Part shown: piece after piece, positions 1-8,310 of the stretch
Layout of the letters: each line of letters begins with the position of its first letter
How positions within the stretch are numbered: position 1 is the first letter of the stretch
Assembly: GCA_022821645.1 (NCBI GenBank)
Contig: JAJEDE010000025.1
Coordinates: 369,907 to 433,906, forward strand
DNA from: Chloroflexota bacterium
Lineage (GTDB): Bacteria; Chloroflexota; UBA11872
Length of the DNA stretch: 64,000 bases
Direction: 5' to 3'
Made by a program: the position numbers and the translations under genes
Notes under the pieces: generated by a model
Database searches by the model: none
Seen by the model: the letters and a program-made list of their open reading frames with translations, nothing else
What the model was told of the DNA's origin: nothing

Positions 1-1156
1 TGAGGGTGCGGACTTTCTGGGCGCGGACGTAGTAGGCGTCGTAGTAGCCGGAGGAGAGGGCGAAGGTGCCGATCATGATGCGGCGCTTGACTTCGGACCC
101 GAAGCCCCGGCCGCGGATGCGGGCCATCATCTCGTCGACGTCGGTGGCCTGGGGGTCGGAAAGGCCGTACTTGACGCCGTTGTAGCGGGCCAGGTTGGCG
201 CTGGCTTCGGACGGGGCGATGACGTAGTAGGTGGGCAGGGCGTATTCGGTGTGTGGGAGGGTGATCTCGCGCTGGGTGGCGCCGACGGATTGCAGGGTGT
301 CGATGGCGGCGCGGACGGAGTCTCCGACCCGGGGATCGAGGCCTTCGCCGAAGTATTCGGGCGCCACGCCGATGCGCAGCCCGCCGATATCCCGATTCAA
401 CTCGCCGGCGTAGTCGGGCACAGGCTCCTCAGCAGAGGTTGAATCGCGCGGGTCGTGTCCGGCCAGGGCGCCCAGCAGGAGAGCGGCGTCGGTGACGTCC
501 TTGGTGAGCACGCCGATCTGGTCAAGCGAGGAGGCGAAGGCGATGAGGCCGAAGCGCGAGATGCGGCCGTAGGTGGGCTTGAGTCCCACGCAGCCGCAGA
601 GGGCGGCGGGCTGGCGGACCGAGCCGCCGGTGTCCGATCCGAGCGCGGCCAGGCACTCGTCGGCGGCCACGGCCGCCGCCGAGCCGCCACTGGAGCCGCC
701 GGGCACCTTGTCCAGGTCCCAGGGGTTGCGCACGGGCTTGTAGGCGGAATGCTCGTTGGAGGAGCCCATGGCGAACTCGTCCATGTTGGTTTTGCCGAGC
801 GTGACGGCGCCGGCCTGCTTCAAGCGGGTGACGGCGGTGGCGTCGTAGGGCGGGATGAAGCCCTGGAGGATGCGGGAGGCGCAGGTGGTTTCCACGCCGG
901 CGGTGGTGAGCACGTCCTTCAGGGCGATGGGCAGACCGAGGAGCGGGCCGTTGTCGCCCGCCCCGAGGCGTTTGTCGGCGGCGGCGGCCTGTTCGAGAGC
1001 GAGATCGGCGGTGACGGTGAGGTAGGCGCCGACGCGGTCGTCCACGTCCTGAATGCGGTCCAGGAGGGCCTGGGTGAGTTCGACCGAACTGAATTGCCCG
1101 GAGCGCAGTCCGTCCGTGGCGGCATGGAGGGTAAGGCGGTGAAGGTGGTCGGGCAC
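1..1156 (-). CDS. gatA: Aspartyl/glutamyl-tRNA amidotransferase subunit A (C-terminus beyond window)
   Basis: Amidase subunit of GatCAB, which converts misacylated Glu-tRNA(Gln) and Asp-tRNA(Asn) to the amidated forms using ammonia from glutamine. The visible 385 residues begin [14 protein letters not shown] and contain the amidase-signature features: the catalytic lysine in [11 protein letters not shown], the Gly/Ser-rich [14 protein letters not shown] loop and the downstream [12 protein letters not shown] serine motif. The last visible residues include the conserved [14 protein letters not shown] and AQKVRTL stretch. The family is about 480 residues, so roughly 100 are outside the window. 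The start is GTG, four bases after the gatC stop, so the two genes are probably translationally coupled. Identification is firm; the start is inferred from spacing and the N-terminal alignment. Confidence 0.96.
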   Translation of the reverse strand, partial: MPDHLHRLTLHAATDGLRSGQFSSVELTQALLDRIQDVDDRVGAYLTVTADLALEQAAAADKRLGAGDNGPLLGLPIALKDVLTTAGVETTCASRILQGFIPPYDATAVTRLKQAGAVTLGKTNMDEFAMGSSNEHSAYKPVRNPWDLDKVPGGSSGGSAAAVAADECLAALGSDTGGSVRQPAALCGCVGLKPTYGRISRFGLIAFASSLDQIGVLTKDVTDAALLLGALAGHDPRDSTSAEEPVPDYAGELNRDIGGLRIGVAPEYFGEGLDPRVGDSVRAAIDTLQSVGATQREITLPHTEYALPTYYVIAPSEASANLARYNGVKYGLSDPQATDVDEMMARIRGRGFGSEVKRRIMIGTFALSSGYYDAYYVRAQKVRTL

Positions 1157-1160
1157 TGAT

Positions 1161-1454
1161 TCAGGACTCGTCGAGGACGGGGGGCACGCGGATCTGGCCG
1201 TCCTCGACACGCGGAGCGTTGTGGAGCACGGCGTCGAGCGGGAGCGAATCGGCGACCTCGTCGTCGCGTTCGACGTTGTCCAGCGGGATGACCTGCGCGG
1301 TGGGGGGGATGTGGTCGGTGTCGAGGGTGTTGAGGGCTTCGAAGGCCTGGAGGATGCGGCCCAATTCGCCGCGCAACCGCTCGCGCTCGTCGTCGGCTAA
1401 TTCGAGACGCGCGAGATCGGCGGCGTGGTCGACCTGGGAACGATCAATGGACAC
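1161..1454 (-). CDS. gatC: Aspartyl/glutamyl-tRNA amidotransferase subunit C
   Basis: Small subunit that stabilises the GatA-GatB complex in indirect Gln/Asn-tRNA synthesis. It has 97 residues, the usual length (95-100). The sequence has the family pattern: an N-terminal helix with [16 protein letters not shown], a central [16 protein letters not shown] helix and a C-terminal tail with [19 protein letters not shown], matching the typical 'R-x-D-x-V...N-A-P...F-x-V-P-x-V' ending. It lies directly upstream of gatA with a 4-base gap. gatB is not in the window. Start ATG. Confidence 0.95.
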   Translation of the reverse strand: MSIDRSQVDHAADLARLELADDERERLRGELGRILQAFEALNTLDTDHIPPTAQVIPLDNVERDDEVADSLPLDAVLHNAPRVEDGQIRVPPVLDES

Positions 1455-1520
1455 GGGGGTGCTCAGGTGGATGGATGGCCGGGGGCGATTATAGGGAGAG
1501 GGGGCGGGGCGGCCGGGCGA

Positions 1521-2129
1521 TCAGGTCGAGTAGTCGAACTTTGCTTCCCAGTCGCCTACGCCGTCGCGGAGCAGGTCGAAGAGGTTCCAGACGCTGCAGT
1601 AGGAGTCGCCGGGTCCGAGGAAGTCGGAGGCGACGCGCACGATCGATCCGTCGGCGCTCTTGTGGAAGACGGAGACGCCGGGCATGGCGTTGGAGCCGTA
1701 GTGCTCGTCCTCGGACTCGAAGCCCATGTCTTTGAACAGGGTGGTGCCGCCCACCGAAAGCATGCGGAAGCGCCAGCCGCGTTTCCGCCGGAATTGCTGC
1801 TGGGTTTCGACGCTGTCGGGCGAGACGACCACGAAGGCCGAGCGGTCCTCCAGGTGATGGAGCACGCCGTTGAAGCCGTCGGCCCACATGGTGCAGTAGG
1901 GACAACCCGAGCCCATGTTGTGGATCAGGATCAGGTCGGGCTTGTCGCCGAATGCCTCGGAAAGCGTGACCGGCCCATCGGGTCCGTGGAGTTCGTAGTC
2001 CCGGACCGGCTCTGACGGCACGCGGCGGCGGACTTCCTTTAAGCGCTTCTGCGCTCTTTCCAGGTCGGCCCAGGCCGCGGCAAGTTCTTCCTGTAGATCG
2101 GTCGGAGCGGTCACCGTGATTCCCTTCAA
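1521..2129 (-). CDS. DUF899 family thioredoxin-like protein
   Basis: A 202-residue protein of the DUF899 family, which has a thioredoxin-like fold but no established reaction. An N-terminal helical segment (about residues 10-40) precedes the thioredoxin-like part, where a CxxC motif (CPYC, residues 76-79) sits in the family context GSGCPYCTMWADGFNGVLHHL-type sequence. Later conserved blocks are FVVVSPDSVE and the aromatic C-terminal end. The CxxC suggests thiol redox chemistry, but that is inference. It lies 66 bases upstream of gatC on the same strand and has no obvious functional link to it. The gene on its other side is divergent. Start ATG. Confidence 0.85.
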   Translation of the reverse strand: MKGITVTAPTDLQEELAAAWADLERAQKRLKEVRRRVPSEPVRDYELHGPDGPVTLSEAFGDKPDLILIHNMGSGCPYCTMWADGFNGVLHHLEDRSAFVVVSPDSVETQQQFRRKRGWRFRMLSVGGTTLFKDMGFESEDEHYGSNAMPGVSVFHKSADGSIVRVASDFLGPGDSYCSVWNLFDLLRDGVGDWEAKFDYST

Positions 2130-2198
2130 CGTGCTCTTGGGCGGGCGGTCATTTCAGCTTCATCAAGTGTAGGAGCGCGGTACCGCCGTGCAGTTGGC

Positions 2199-2218
2199 GA
2201 TCAGACAGTTGTCTAATC
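2199..2218. promoter_or_regulatory. Palindromic site resembling a GntR-family operator
   Basis: An inverted repeat in the divergent gap between the DUF899 gene and the sialidase-like gene. The core is AGACA-GT-TGTCT (perfect 5-base arms, 2203-2214), and GAT/ATC flanks extend the symmetry with one mismatch on each side. Its size and its GTC/GAC core resemble operators of FadR/GntR-type regulators. No GntR gene is in the window, so the regulator is unknown. It ends about 70 bases before the start at 2290 and could serve either flanking gene. Confidence 0.4.
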
Positions 2219-2289
2219 CCCAGGTGAGCAAGCGCGCATTTGCGGCCATCGGGCGTAGGATTCTTGCGACGTCACCGAGGTGAATCGCA

Positions 2290-3363
2290 ATGGTCATGAC
2301 AGGCGAGCCGGACCTCCACAACGACGCGCCAGTCGCGGTCCGTAGTTCGCGCCGGCTGTTTAGCAGCGGCGAGCCGCATGCCCATTACTCGGCCAGCCTG
2401 GCGCAGCTTGGGAGCGGGCGGCTGGTGATGGCGTTTAGTTGGGCGCGCGGGGTGCAGCGCCAGAACAACGGCGTCATGTTGACGTCGCGCTCGGACGACG
2501 ACGGGGCGACGTGGGCCACGCCGGAGGCGATCTACGCGAAGCCCGGTTGGGACTGCATGCATTTGGGAGGGTTGATGCTGTTTTCGGATGCGCGGCTGCT
2601 GCTGGGGCTTGGGCGCATCCAGATGGATCCGAGCTTGCCGGGTGACGAGCCCTGTACGGGTTGGTACATGTCGACGACCTGTTCGGCGGACGGGGGCGAG
2701 ACCTGGGGGCCGGAGGGACCGGAAATCAGGCTCTTTCCCGAGTGGTCGGAGCTGTATGGGGCCAGCAATCCCCACAGGCTGGACGACGGCCGGCACATGC
2801 TGGCAGCGATCGGGACCACGGGACGCGATACCGGCTGGCAGGCGGGGGTCTGCTTTACCGCCGACGAGGGTGAGAGCTTTTCGGCGCCGGTGATCGTGGC
2901 GTCGCACCCGACGCTGGGCTTCGGCGACATGGACATCATCCGGCTGGCGGACGGACGGTACCTGGCCGTGGCGCGGGTGTTCGACGGGCATCCGAGCGTG
3001 ATCGCGTATTCGGGTGACGACGGGTTGAGTTGGACGGAACCGCGGCCGGTCGAGTTCTGGGGCGCGAACATCAAGCTGCAGCGGTTGCGCTCGGGGGCGT
3101 TGCTGTGCGCCTACCGCGACGAGCAGGGGAACCGCTCCGGGGTCGGGTGCAGCGTGAGCGTGGACGACGGCGCGACCTGGCGACGCCTCGGCTGGCTGGC
3201 CAGCCCGAGCGACGGCCCGCCGCCGGCGGCCGGCGACGTGCGCTGCGGCTATCCGGACATGGCGCGGCTGAGGAACGGGAACCTGGGCTGCGTGCTGGCG
3301 CCGTCGGCCGACGCTGACGGGATTATCGACTTGCGCTGGCTGGAGCTGATCGATCGGACCTAG
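2290..3363 (+). CDS. BNR-repeat (sialidase-like) glycoside hydrolase family protein
   Basis: A 357-residue protein predicted to fold as a six-bladed sialidase-type beta-propeller. Four canonical Asp boxes (S-x-D-x-G-x-x-W) are visible: SDDDGATW (68-75), SADGGETW (132-139), SGDDGLSW (241-248) and SVDDGATW (290-297). A degenerate TADEGESF lies near 190-197. No signal peptide is visible, so it is probably cytoplasmic. In related genomes such proteins are often annotated exo-alpha-sialidase, but most environmental members have unknown substrates. The sialidase arginine triad was not confirmed here. GAGGTG lies upstream of the ATG; an in-frame ATG two codons later is an alternative start. Its stop is 6 bases from the stop of the convergent SDR gene. 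Confidence 0.85.
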   Translation: MVMTGEPDLHNDAPVAVRSSRRLFSSGEPHAHYSASLAQLGSGRLVMAFSWARGVQRQNNGVMLTSRSDDDGATWATPEAIYAKPGWDCMHLGGLMLFSDARLLLGLGRIQMDPSLPGDEPCTGWYMSTTCSADGGETWGPEGPEIRLFPEWSELYGASNPHRLDDGRHMLAAIGTTGRDTGWQAGVCFTADEGESFSAPVIVASHPTLGFGDMDIIRLADGRYLAVARVFDGHPSVIAYSGDDGLSWTEPRPVEFWGANIKLQRLRSGALLCAYRDEQGNRSGVGCSVSVDDGATWRRLGWLASPSDGPPPAAGDVRCGYPDMARLRNGNLGCVLAPSADADGIIDLRWLELIDRT

Positions 3364-3369
3364 CGGCAC

Positions 3370-4125
3370 CTAGAACTGATGCACCCAGCCGCCGTCGACG
3401 GGGATGACGGCGCCGGTGATGTAGGCGGCGGCGTCGGACGCGAGGAACCGGGCAACGCCGGCAATGTCGTCGACCTGGCCGTTGCGACCCAGGGCCACGC
3501 GCTCGGCCAGGTTGCCGGTCCACCAATCCGCATCGGTGTAGCCGGCGGTCATGTCGGTCTCGATCACGCCGGGCGCGATGGCGACCACGCGGATGCCGTC
3601 CTTGCCCCACTCACGCGCCAGCCCGACGGTGTAGGAGGAAAGGGCGGCCTTGAGCGGGCCATAAGGCTCTGCGCCGCCCAGCCTGGCCGAGACCGACGAG
3701 ACATTGATGACCACCGGGGCCTGGGACTCGAGCAGATACGGACGAGCGGCCTGGGTGATCAGCACAGGGGCGCGGAGGTTCAAGTGCAAGAGGCGTCGGT
3801 ATCCGTCCAGGGTCAGTCCGTCGTGTCCGGCGTCGGCGGCGTTGTTCACCACGATGTCGAGGCCGCCCAGGGCCTTGGCGGCGCGCTCGACCAGCAGGGT
3901 CGGGGCCTCGGCGTCCGCCAGGTCGGCGGCGAACGTGTGGACCTCGGCGCCGCATTGAGCGACTGAATCCGCGACCTCCGACAGACCTGCGGTTGTGCGC
4001 GCGGCCAGGGCAAGCCGCGCGCCGGCCCGCGCGTACGCCTCGGCGATGCCGCGTCCGATGCCGCGGCTGGCGCCGGTGATCAGGGCGCGTCGACCGTCCA
4101 GGCTGAAGGGATTGGGGGCGGTCAT
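3370..4125 (-). CDS. SDR-family NAD(P)-dependent oxidoreductase
   Basis: Classical short-chain dehydrogenase/reductase of 251 residues. The N-terminal cofactor motif is TGASRGIG, followed by the NNAAD variant of NNAG. The catalytic set includes the serine of NVSSVS and the Y-x-x-x-K motif in YGPLK, and the C-terminus has the usual ITGAVIPVDGGW. The ADLAD acidic segment after strand 3 is normal for the family; cofactor preference cannot be decided by eye. It overlaps the upstream SDR by 4 bases (ATGA) and is the last gene of the run. The two SDRs resemble each other, suggesting an old tandem duplication. Substrate unknown; gluconate or 3-oxoacyl type reductases are the commonest annotations for such sequences. 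Confidence 0.88.
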   Translation of the reverse strand: MTAPNPFSLDGRRALITGASRGIGRGIAEAYARAGARLALAARTTAGLSEVADSVAQCGAEVHTFAADLADAEAPTLLVERAAKALGGLDIVVNNAADAGHDGLTLDGYRRLLHLNLRAPVLITQAARPYLLESQAPVVINVSSVSARLGGAEPYGPLKAALSSYTVGLAREWGKDGIRVVAIAPGVIETDMTAGYTDADWWTGNLAERVALGRNGQVDDIAGVARFLASDAAAYITGAVIPVDGGWVHQF

Positions 4126-4889
4126 CGTCTCGCGAAGAAGTCGCGGCCGCCGTCGATGGCGATGGTGGTGCCGGTCACGAATTCAGCCGCCGAGGAAGCC
4201 AGGTGGACGACGGTTGCGGCGATTTCGGCCGGGTCGGCAACCCGCCGCTGTGCGGTGTGATGCAGCATGGAGTTCAGTTCGGCGGGATTGGAGCGCACGC
4301 GGGCGGTCATGTCGGTGTTGACCTGACCCGGCGCCAGGGCCACGACGCGGATGCCGTCGTTGGCGTACTCGCGGCTGAATCCGCGCGTCAGCGCGTGCAC
4401 GCCCTGCTTGCTTGCCCCGTAGAGGCCGGTGCCCTTGGTTCCGGCGATGGACCCGATGTTGACGATCACGCCTGTGCCGGCCGCCGCCAGGTGCGGGTGC
4501 GCCGCCTGGCAGCCGAAGAGCACGGCACCAAGATTGATGTCGAACATGCGGTCGAACTCGGCCGGGTCATCGATTCCGAACCCGCCGCGGTAGGTGGCGC
4601 CGGCGTTGTTGACCAGGATGTCGAGACCACCGAGCGCATCGGCGGCGGCGTCGATGGCTGGTCCGATGGCTTCCAGGTTGGCGAGGTCCAGCGGAAGGAA
4701 AATCGCCCGGCGGCCGAGGCCCTCGATCTCGGCGGCGAGTGTGGTCAGCCGCGCTTCGTCCCGGGCGGCCAGCGCCACGTCGGCTCCAGCCTCCGCCAGC
4801 GCCAGGCCGATGGCCCGTCCGATGCCGCGGCTGGCGCCGGTGACGAAGGCGCGGCGGCCGTTGAGGCGGAAGCAATCGAGGATAGACAT
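4122..4889 (-). CDS. SDR-family NAD(P)-dependent oxidoreductase
   Basis: A second classical SDR of 255 residues. It shows TGASRGIG at the N-terminus, NNAGATYRGG, the catalytic NIGSIAG serine segment, Y-x-x-x-K in YGASK, and a C-terminal VTGTTIAIDGGRDF. It is translationally coupled to the following SDR by a 4-base overlap. A 58-base gap separates it from the PfkB-type kinase upstream, so all may be read from one transcript. Together with the sugar kinase this suggests oxidation or reduction of a sugar or polyol, but the substrate cannot be read from the sequence. Start ATG. Confidence 0.88.
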   Translation of the reverse strand: MSILDCFRLNGRRAFVTGASRGIGRAIGLALAEAGADVALAARDEARLTTLAAEIEGLGRRAIFLPLDLANLEAIGPAIDAAADALGGLDILVNNAGATYRGGFGIDDPAEFDRMFDINLGAVLFGCQAAHPHLAAAGTGVIVNIGSIAGTKGTGLYGASKQGVHALTRGFSREYANDGIRVVALAPGQVNTDMTARVRSNPAELNSMLHHTAQRRVADPAEIAATVVHLASSAAEFVTGTTIAIDGGRDFFARR

Positions 4890-4947
4890 GGTGCCCTGCG
4901 CGATCGTTGACTGGCTCAGCGTAGCCGCGATGGCCGGGTCTCGTGCT

Positions 4948-5850
4948 CTAGGCCAGCTCGGTCTTCGCTAGCCGGCGGATGTCTTCGGCCTTGGGCATCG
5001 AGGGTTGCGCGCCAGGCGTGGCGGCGGCGAGGGCGCCGGCGGCCTGGCCCCAGCGCAGGGCGGTTTCGACGGGGTGGCCAAGTGCCAGCGACGCGGTGAA
5101 GACGCCGCAGAAGGCGTCGCCGGCGCCGGTGGTGTCCACGACGGTTGTGGGAAACGCGGGCTGGACGTGGGTTTGGCCATCGACGTGGGCGACCAGCCCT
5201 GCGCCGCCAAGCGTGACGACGCAACCACGGCCCGTGCGCTGGGCCAAGATCTCGGCCAGTGCTGCCGGTTTGTCGTTGGCTCCGGCGAGCTGCGCGGCTT
5301 CGATTTCGTTGACGACGGCGATGTCGACCGGGCTGAGATCGACGGCTTCGCCCTCATCCACCGGCGATACGTTGAGCACGCGCAGCCCGGCTGGCGCGGC
5401 CCGGAAGGCGGCCAGGGTCGCCTCGTCCGGGACTTCGCGCTGGCCGATCACGGCGACCGGCTGAATGCTGGCGACGGCACATTCCACAGCTTCCGGATTG
5501 ATCTGGAAGTTCGCGCCTTCGGCCACGGCTATCGAGTTCGCGCCAGCGTCGTCCACGGCGATGAGTGCCGTGCCGGTGGCCGCGGCGTCGACCCTGGCGA
5601 CGTGCGATGTGTCCACGCCGTCGGCGGCCATGCCCTGGAGCAGATCATCGCCGGCGGCATCGGCGCCCACGGCACCGAGCATGCTGACCTTCGCGCCAGC
5701 GCGGGCGGCGGCCACGGCCTGGTTGGCGCCCTTGCCGCCGGCGTAGTGTCCCAGGCGGCCATGGTGGACCGTCTCCCCGGGGCGCGGGATGCGCGGGAGG
5801 TGGATGACGATGTCCTGGTTGATGCCGCCGACCACGGCGATGCGGCTCAT
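4948..5850 (-). CDS. PfkB-family carbohydrate kinase (ribokinase-like)
   Basis: A 300-residue ribokinase-fold kinase that phosphorylates a sugar using ATP. The N-terminal PfkB signature appears as GGKGANQAVAAARAGA, including the GG hinge and the substrate-binding Asn. The C-terminal signature DTTGAGDAFCG carries the catalytic aspartate (second Asp) and the anion hole GAGD. Length and motif spacing match ribokinase (about 300 residues), and GVNQDIV-like N-terminal GGINQDIVIHL is typical of RbsK. No ribose transporter or rbsD is nearby, so ribokinase is likely but not proven; adenosine-kinase-like or fructokinase activity is possible. It overlaps the upstream glycosyltransferase gene by 4 bases. 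Confidence 0.88.
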   Translation of the reverse strand: MSRIAVVGGINQDIVIHLPRIPRPGETVHHGRLGHYAGGKGANQAVAAARAGAKVSMLGAVGADAAGDDLLQGMAADGVDTSHVARVDAAATGTALIAVDDAGANSIAVAEGANFQINPEAVECAVASIQPVAVIGQREVPDEATLAAFRAAPAGLRVLNVSPVDEGEAVDLSPVDIAVVNEIEAAQLAGANDKPAALAEILAQRTGRGCVVTLGGAGLVAHVDGQTHVQPAFPTTVVDTTGAGDAFCGVFTASLALGHPVETALRWGQAAGALAAATPGAQPSMPKAEDIRRLAKTELA

Positions 5851-6632
5851 TGGTTAGGTCTCTCGATGCCCAGCGCCTCGAGAATGGCGAGGCGAGCGAA
5901 TTCCGGCAACGCGCGCATGCGGCGCCAGCGCCAGGGCTGGCGGGCCAGACGGTAGGCCCACTCAAGGCCGACGCGCCGTAGCGGCTCGGGGGCACGTGGA
6001 ATGCGGCCCGCCAGATAGTCCAGGGTGCCACCGACGCCTATGCCGACGACCGGAGTCACATCGCGAAGATTGCGGTCGATCCAGAATTCCTGGGCTGGCG
6101 CGCCGTAGGCGGCCAGCACGATGTGCGGGCGGAACTCGTGGATCAGGGTTCGGGCCTCGAGGTCGCCGTCAGGCCCAGGCTCCCCGACCAGCGTGGCCGG
6201 AGGCGTTAGCGCCGGATAGCGTCGCTGGAGTTCGGCGGCGGCCTGGTCGGCCACGCCGGGGGCCGCGCCCGCCAGCAGCAGGCGGTAGCCATGGACGGCG
6301 GCCAGACCGGCCAGATCGTCCACCAGGTCGACTCCGGTGACGCGCTCAGGCATGGCCAGGCGTCGCAGGCGGGCGGCGGCGACGATTCCAGCGCCGTCGG
6401 GGACGTTAAGGCGCGTTCGTTCCAGCAAATCGCCGTAAATCGGGTCGCGGCGAGCGCGCATGACGATCTCGGGGTTGATCGTCACGACGTGGGCGCTCTG
6501 ACCGGAGGCCAGCCAGGCGTCGATCCAGGCCACGGTCAGCGCCCGACTGATCGCGTGGACGCGCACGCCGAGGATGCGCGTTTCAAGCTCGTCGAGGAGG
6601 GTGTCCGTGCCGTTAGTGGACGCAGTATTCAC
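5847..6632 (-). CDS. WecB/TagA/CpsF family glycosyltransferase
   Basis: A 261-residue member of the GT26 family, which transfers N-acetylmannosaminuronate, N-acetylmannosamine or a related sugar onto lipid-linked precursors at the cytoplasmic face of the membrane. Family features are TINPEIV near the N-terminus, the NVPDGAGIV segment carrying the conserved catalytic Asp, a GIGVGGTLDYLAGRIPRAP block and the C-terminal GLEWAYRLARQPWRW ending with basic and aromatic residues used in membrane association. It overlaps the sugar kinase by 4 bases and follows a GT9 gene by 51 bases, so this part of the run probably makes a cell-surface glycan. Acceptor and donor are unknown. Confidence 0.88.
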   Translation of the reverse strand: MNTASTNGTDTLLDELETRILGVRVHAISRALTVAWIDAWLASGQSAHVVTINPEIVMRARRDPIYGDLLERTRLNVPDGAGIVAAARLRRLAMPERVTGVDLVDDLAGLAAVHGYRLLLAGAAPGVADQAAAELQRRYPALTPPATLVGEPGPDGDLEARTLIHEFRPHIVLAAYGAPAQEFWIDRNLRDVTPVVGIGVGGTLDYLAGRIPRAPEPLRRVGLEWAYRLARQPWRWRRMRALPEFARLAILEALGIERPNQ

Positions 6633-6683
6633 GTTGTCAGTGTCCGGACGCCCATGTTGACATAACGATTCACGCGGACGTCG

Positions 6684-7796
6684 TCAGCGAAGCAGTTCCA
6701 GGACTGCGTCGCGCACGCGCTGTGGCGAGAGCCAGCGCATGCACAGCACGTCGCCGAAGCGGCACTCGGCCGGCCGGTCGAAGTTGTAGCAGGGACCGCA
6801 GGGCAGGTCGACGCGCAAGGCCCGCGAATCGGGATCGCCGGGTCCGTGGATGGCGATGTCCGTGGGTCCGTGGAGCATGACTACGCGCCTTCCCAGCGCC
6901 CGCGCCAGGTGTCCGGGACCGCTGTCGGTCGACACGACGACATCGGCCCGGGCGAGCACGCCGACGAGTTCGTCGAGCGAGGTGCGACCGGTCAGGTCGT
7001 CGATGTTCACAGCTTCCGCAATTTCTGCGGCTGTCGGGCGGGCGTCGGCGAGGCCGACGACGGCCAGCGCGCCCACATCGGGTTCCAGATCGCGGGCGAG
7101 GGCGGTCCAATGCTCGTCGGGCCAGCGCTTGGCCTCGCCGTGGGCCGCGCCAGGGTGGAGGACGACCAGCGGGCGAGGCAGGTGCGCCACCAGCTCCGAC
7201 TCGGTATCCGCTTCGACGGTCTGCCAGGCCGGATCCTCGTGCTGAATCAGGCGGGTTGCCAATTCGGCCTCATGGGGGCCGCCGTTACGACGCCGTCCGG
7301 GCAACGCCTGGTCGAAGCTCCAGGCTGGGGCTTCGGCGCGGTAGCCAATGCGCCAGCGCGCGCCGCTGAGCGCAACCACGGCGCCCGCGATCGGCCCGTA
7401 GACGCTCACGGCGACGTCGAACCTGCGCGCTCGGACTGCTCGCACGACACCGATGGCCTTTGCCCAGGTCCCTGGGTTCAGCACGGCCGGCCAGTGCGTA
7501 ACCGCGCCGACGTCGAAGGGGATCACCTCGTCGACGGCGGGGCAGCGCCGCGCGATGGGCTGCCAGGCCGGCGGTCCCATGAACACGATGCGGGCCCGCG
7601 GCCAGCGGGCGCGCGCCGCCATAGCCGCGGAGAGGGCGTTGACCACGTCACCCATCAGGTCGAATCGCACGATCAGCACGCTCTGGGGGGCCGTGGGCAG
7701 GCTCCGCCGGCCGCCAAGCAGCTTTCGCAGCCCGAAGCTGAGGCTTAGCAACGCCCATAGCCCGTGTCCGAGCCAAGTTCGGGCTCGTCGCTTCAT
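6684..7796 (-). CDS. Glycosyltransferase family 9 (heptosyltransferase-like)
   Basis: A 370-residue GT9 (ADP-heptose:LPS heptosyltransferase-like) protein. Visible features are the N-terminal SVLIVRFDLMGDVVNA nucleotide-fold segment, HPGAAHGEAKRWP in the middle, and the C-terminal STDSGPGHLARALGRRVVMLHG sugar-nucleotide site. A late cysteine pair (PCGPCYNF) followed by CRFGDVLCM is common in environmental GT9 proteins. The chosen ATG at 7796 forms a TGATG overlap with the stop of the DUF1992 gene; an in-frame start 11 codons upstream would overlap it more. The product is likely a membrane-associated glycosyltransferase for a surface glycan; the acceptor is unknown and need not be LPS. Confidence 0.87.
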   Translation of the reverse strand: MKRRARTWLGHGLWALLSLSFGLRKLLGGRRSLPTAPQSVLIVRFDLMGDVVNALSAAMAARARWPRARIVFMGPPAWQPIARRCPAVDEVIPFDVGAVTHWPAVLNPGTWAKAIGVVRAVRARRFDVAVSVYGPIAGAVVALSGARWRIGYRAEAPAWSFDQALPGRRRNGGPHEAELATRLIQHEDPAWQTVEADTESELVAHLPRPLVVLHPGAAHGEAKRWPDEHWTALARDLEPDVGALAVVGLADARPTAAEIAEAVNIDDLTGRTSLDELVGVLARADVVVSTDSGPGHLARALGRRVVMLHGPTDIAIHGPGDPDSRALRVDLPCGPCYNFDRPAECRFGDVLCMRWLSPQRVRDAVLELLR

Positions 7797-8308
7797 CAGC
7801 CGTGATCGTCCTCGGCGCGCTCGGGCCACGGCCAGGCGGCATCGAAGCGTTCGAGAAAGGTGGACGCGCGAAACATCACGCCGTGCGCCCCGTCGGGGGC
7901 CGTGGCCGCCAGCTTGTCGACCTCTTGTCGAGTTTCGTCAAGCAGTCGTCGAAAGTCGCGTCGCTGCCGAAGGTGCATTGTTCTGGCGCTCTTGAAGGCA
8001 TCCTTGAAGTCCGCCGCTCTGCCGGACACCAGGGTTTCCCGCAGTTCGCGCATGCGGCGCTCGTGTCGTTCGAGGTGGCGGCGCAGGTCATCCAGCGCCT
8101 GCTCCACCTCGCCCGTCAGGGCGATCCAGGGCGGCGACAGGTTCGCGTCGCGCATGACGCGGAAAGCCAGCCGCAGGTCGGCCGGCACGTTGGGATCGTC
8201 CGGCGTCAGCCTGAGTGGCTTGCCGCGCCCGGCGGTGCGTTCGAACAGTCCGGCGGCCGCGGCTTCGTCGAGCTTGCGGCGGGCTCTTCGGTCCGGGGGC
8301 GTGTCCAT
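7796..8308 (-). CDS. DUF1992 (DnaJC28-like) domain protein
   Basis: A 170-residue protein carrying the DUF1992 domain, found alone in bacteria and in the eukaryotic DnaJ-like protein DNAJC28. The diagnostic N-terminal block is AAAAGLFERTAGRGKPL followed by a nearby RVMRDANLSPPWI segment, matching the family 'G-x-F-D-x-L-P-G-x-G-K-P-L ... K-N-x-G-x-x-P-x-x-L' pattern. The rest is predicted to be long charged helices. No J domain is present. Function is unknown. It sits between folC (2-base gap) and the GT9 gene (1-base overlap), so it is probably co-transcribed with folate genes without an obvious role in folate synthesis. Confidence 0.8.
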   Translation of the reverse strand: MDTPPDRRARRKLDEAAAAGLFERTAGRGKPLRLTPDDPNVPADLRLAFRVMRDANLSPPWIALTGEVEQALDDLRRHLERHERRMRELRETLVSGRAADFKDAFKSARTMHLRQRRDFRRLLDETRQEVDKLAATAPDGAHGVMFRASTFLERFDAAWPWPERAEDDHG

Positions 8309-8310
8309 GG

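Noticed and set aside
455..1159. 234-residue plus-strand frame
   Set aside because: Shadow of gatA, which has amidase motifs on the minus strand.
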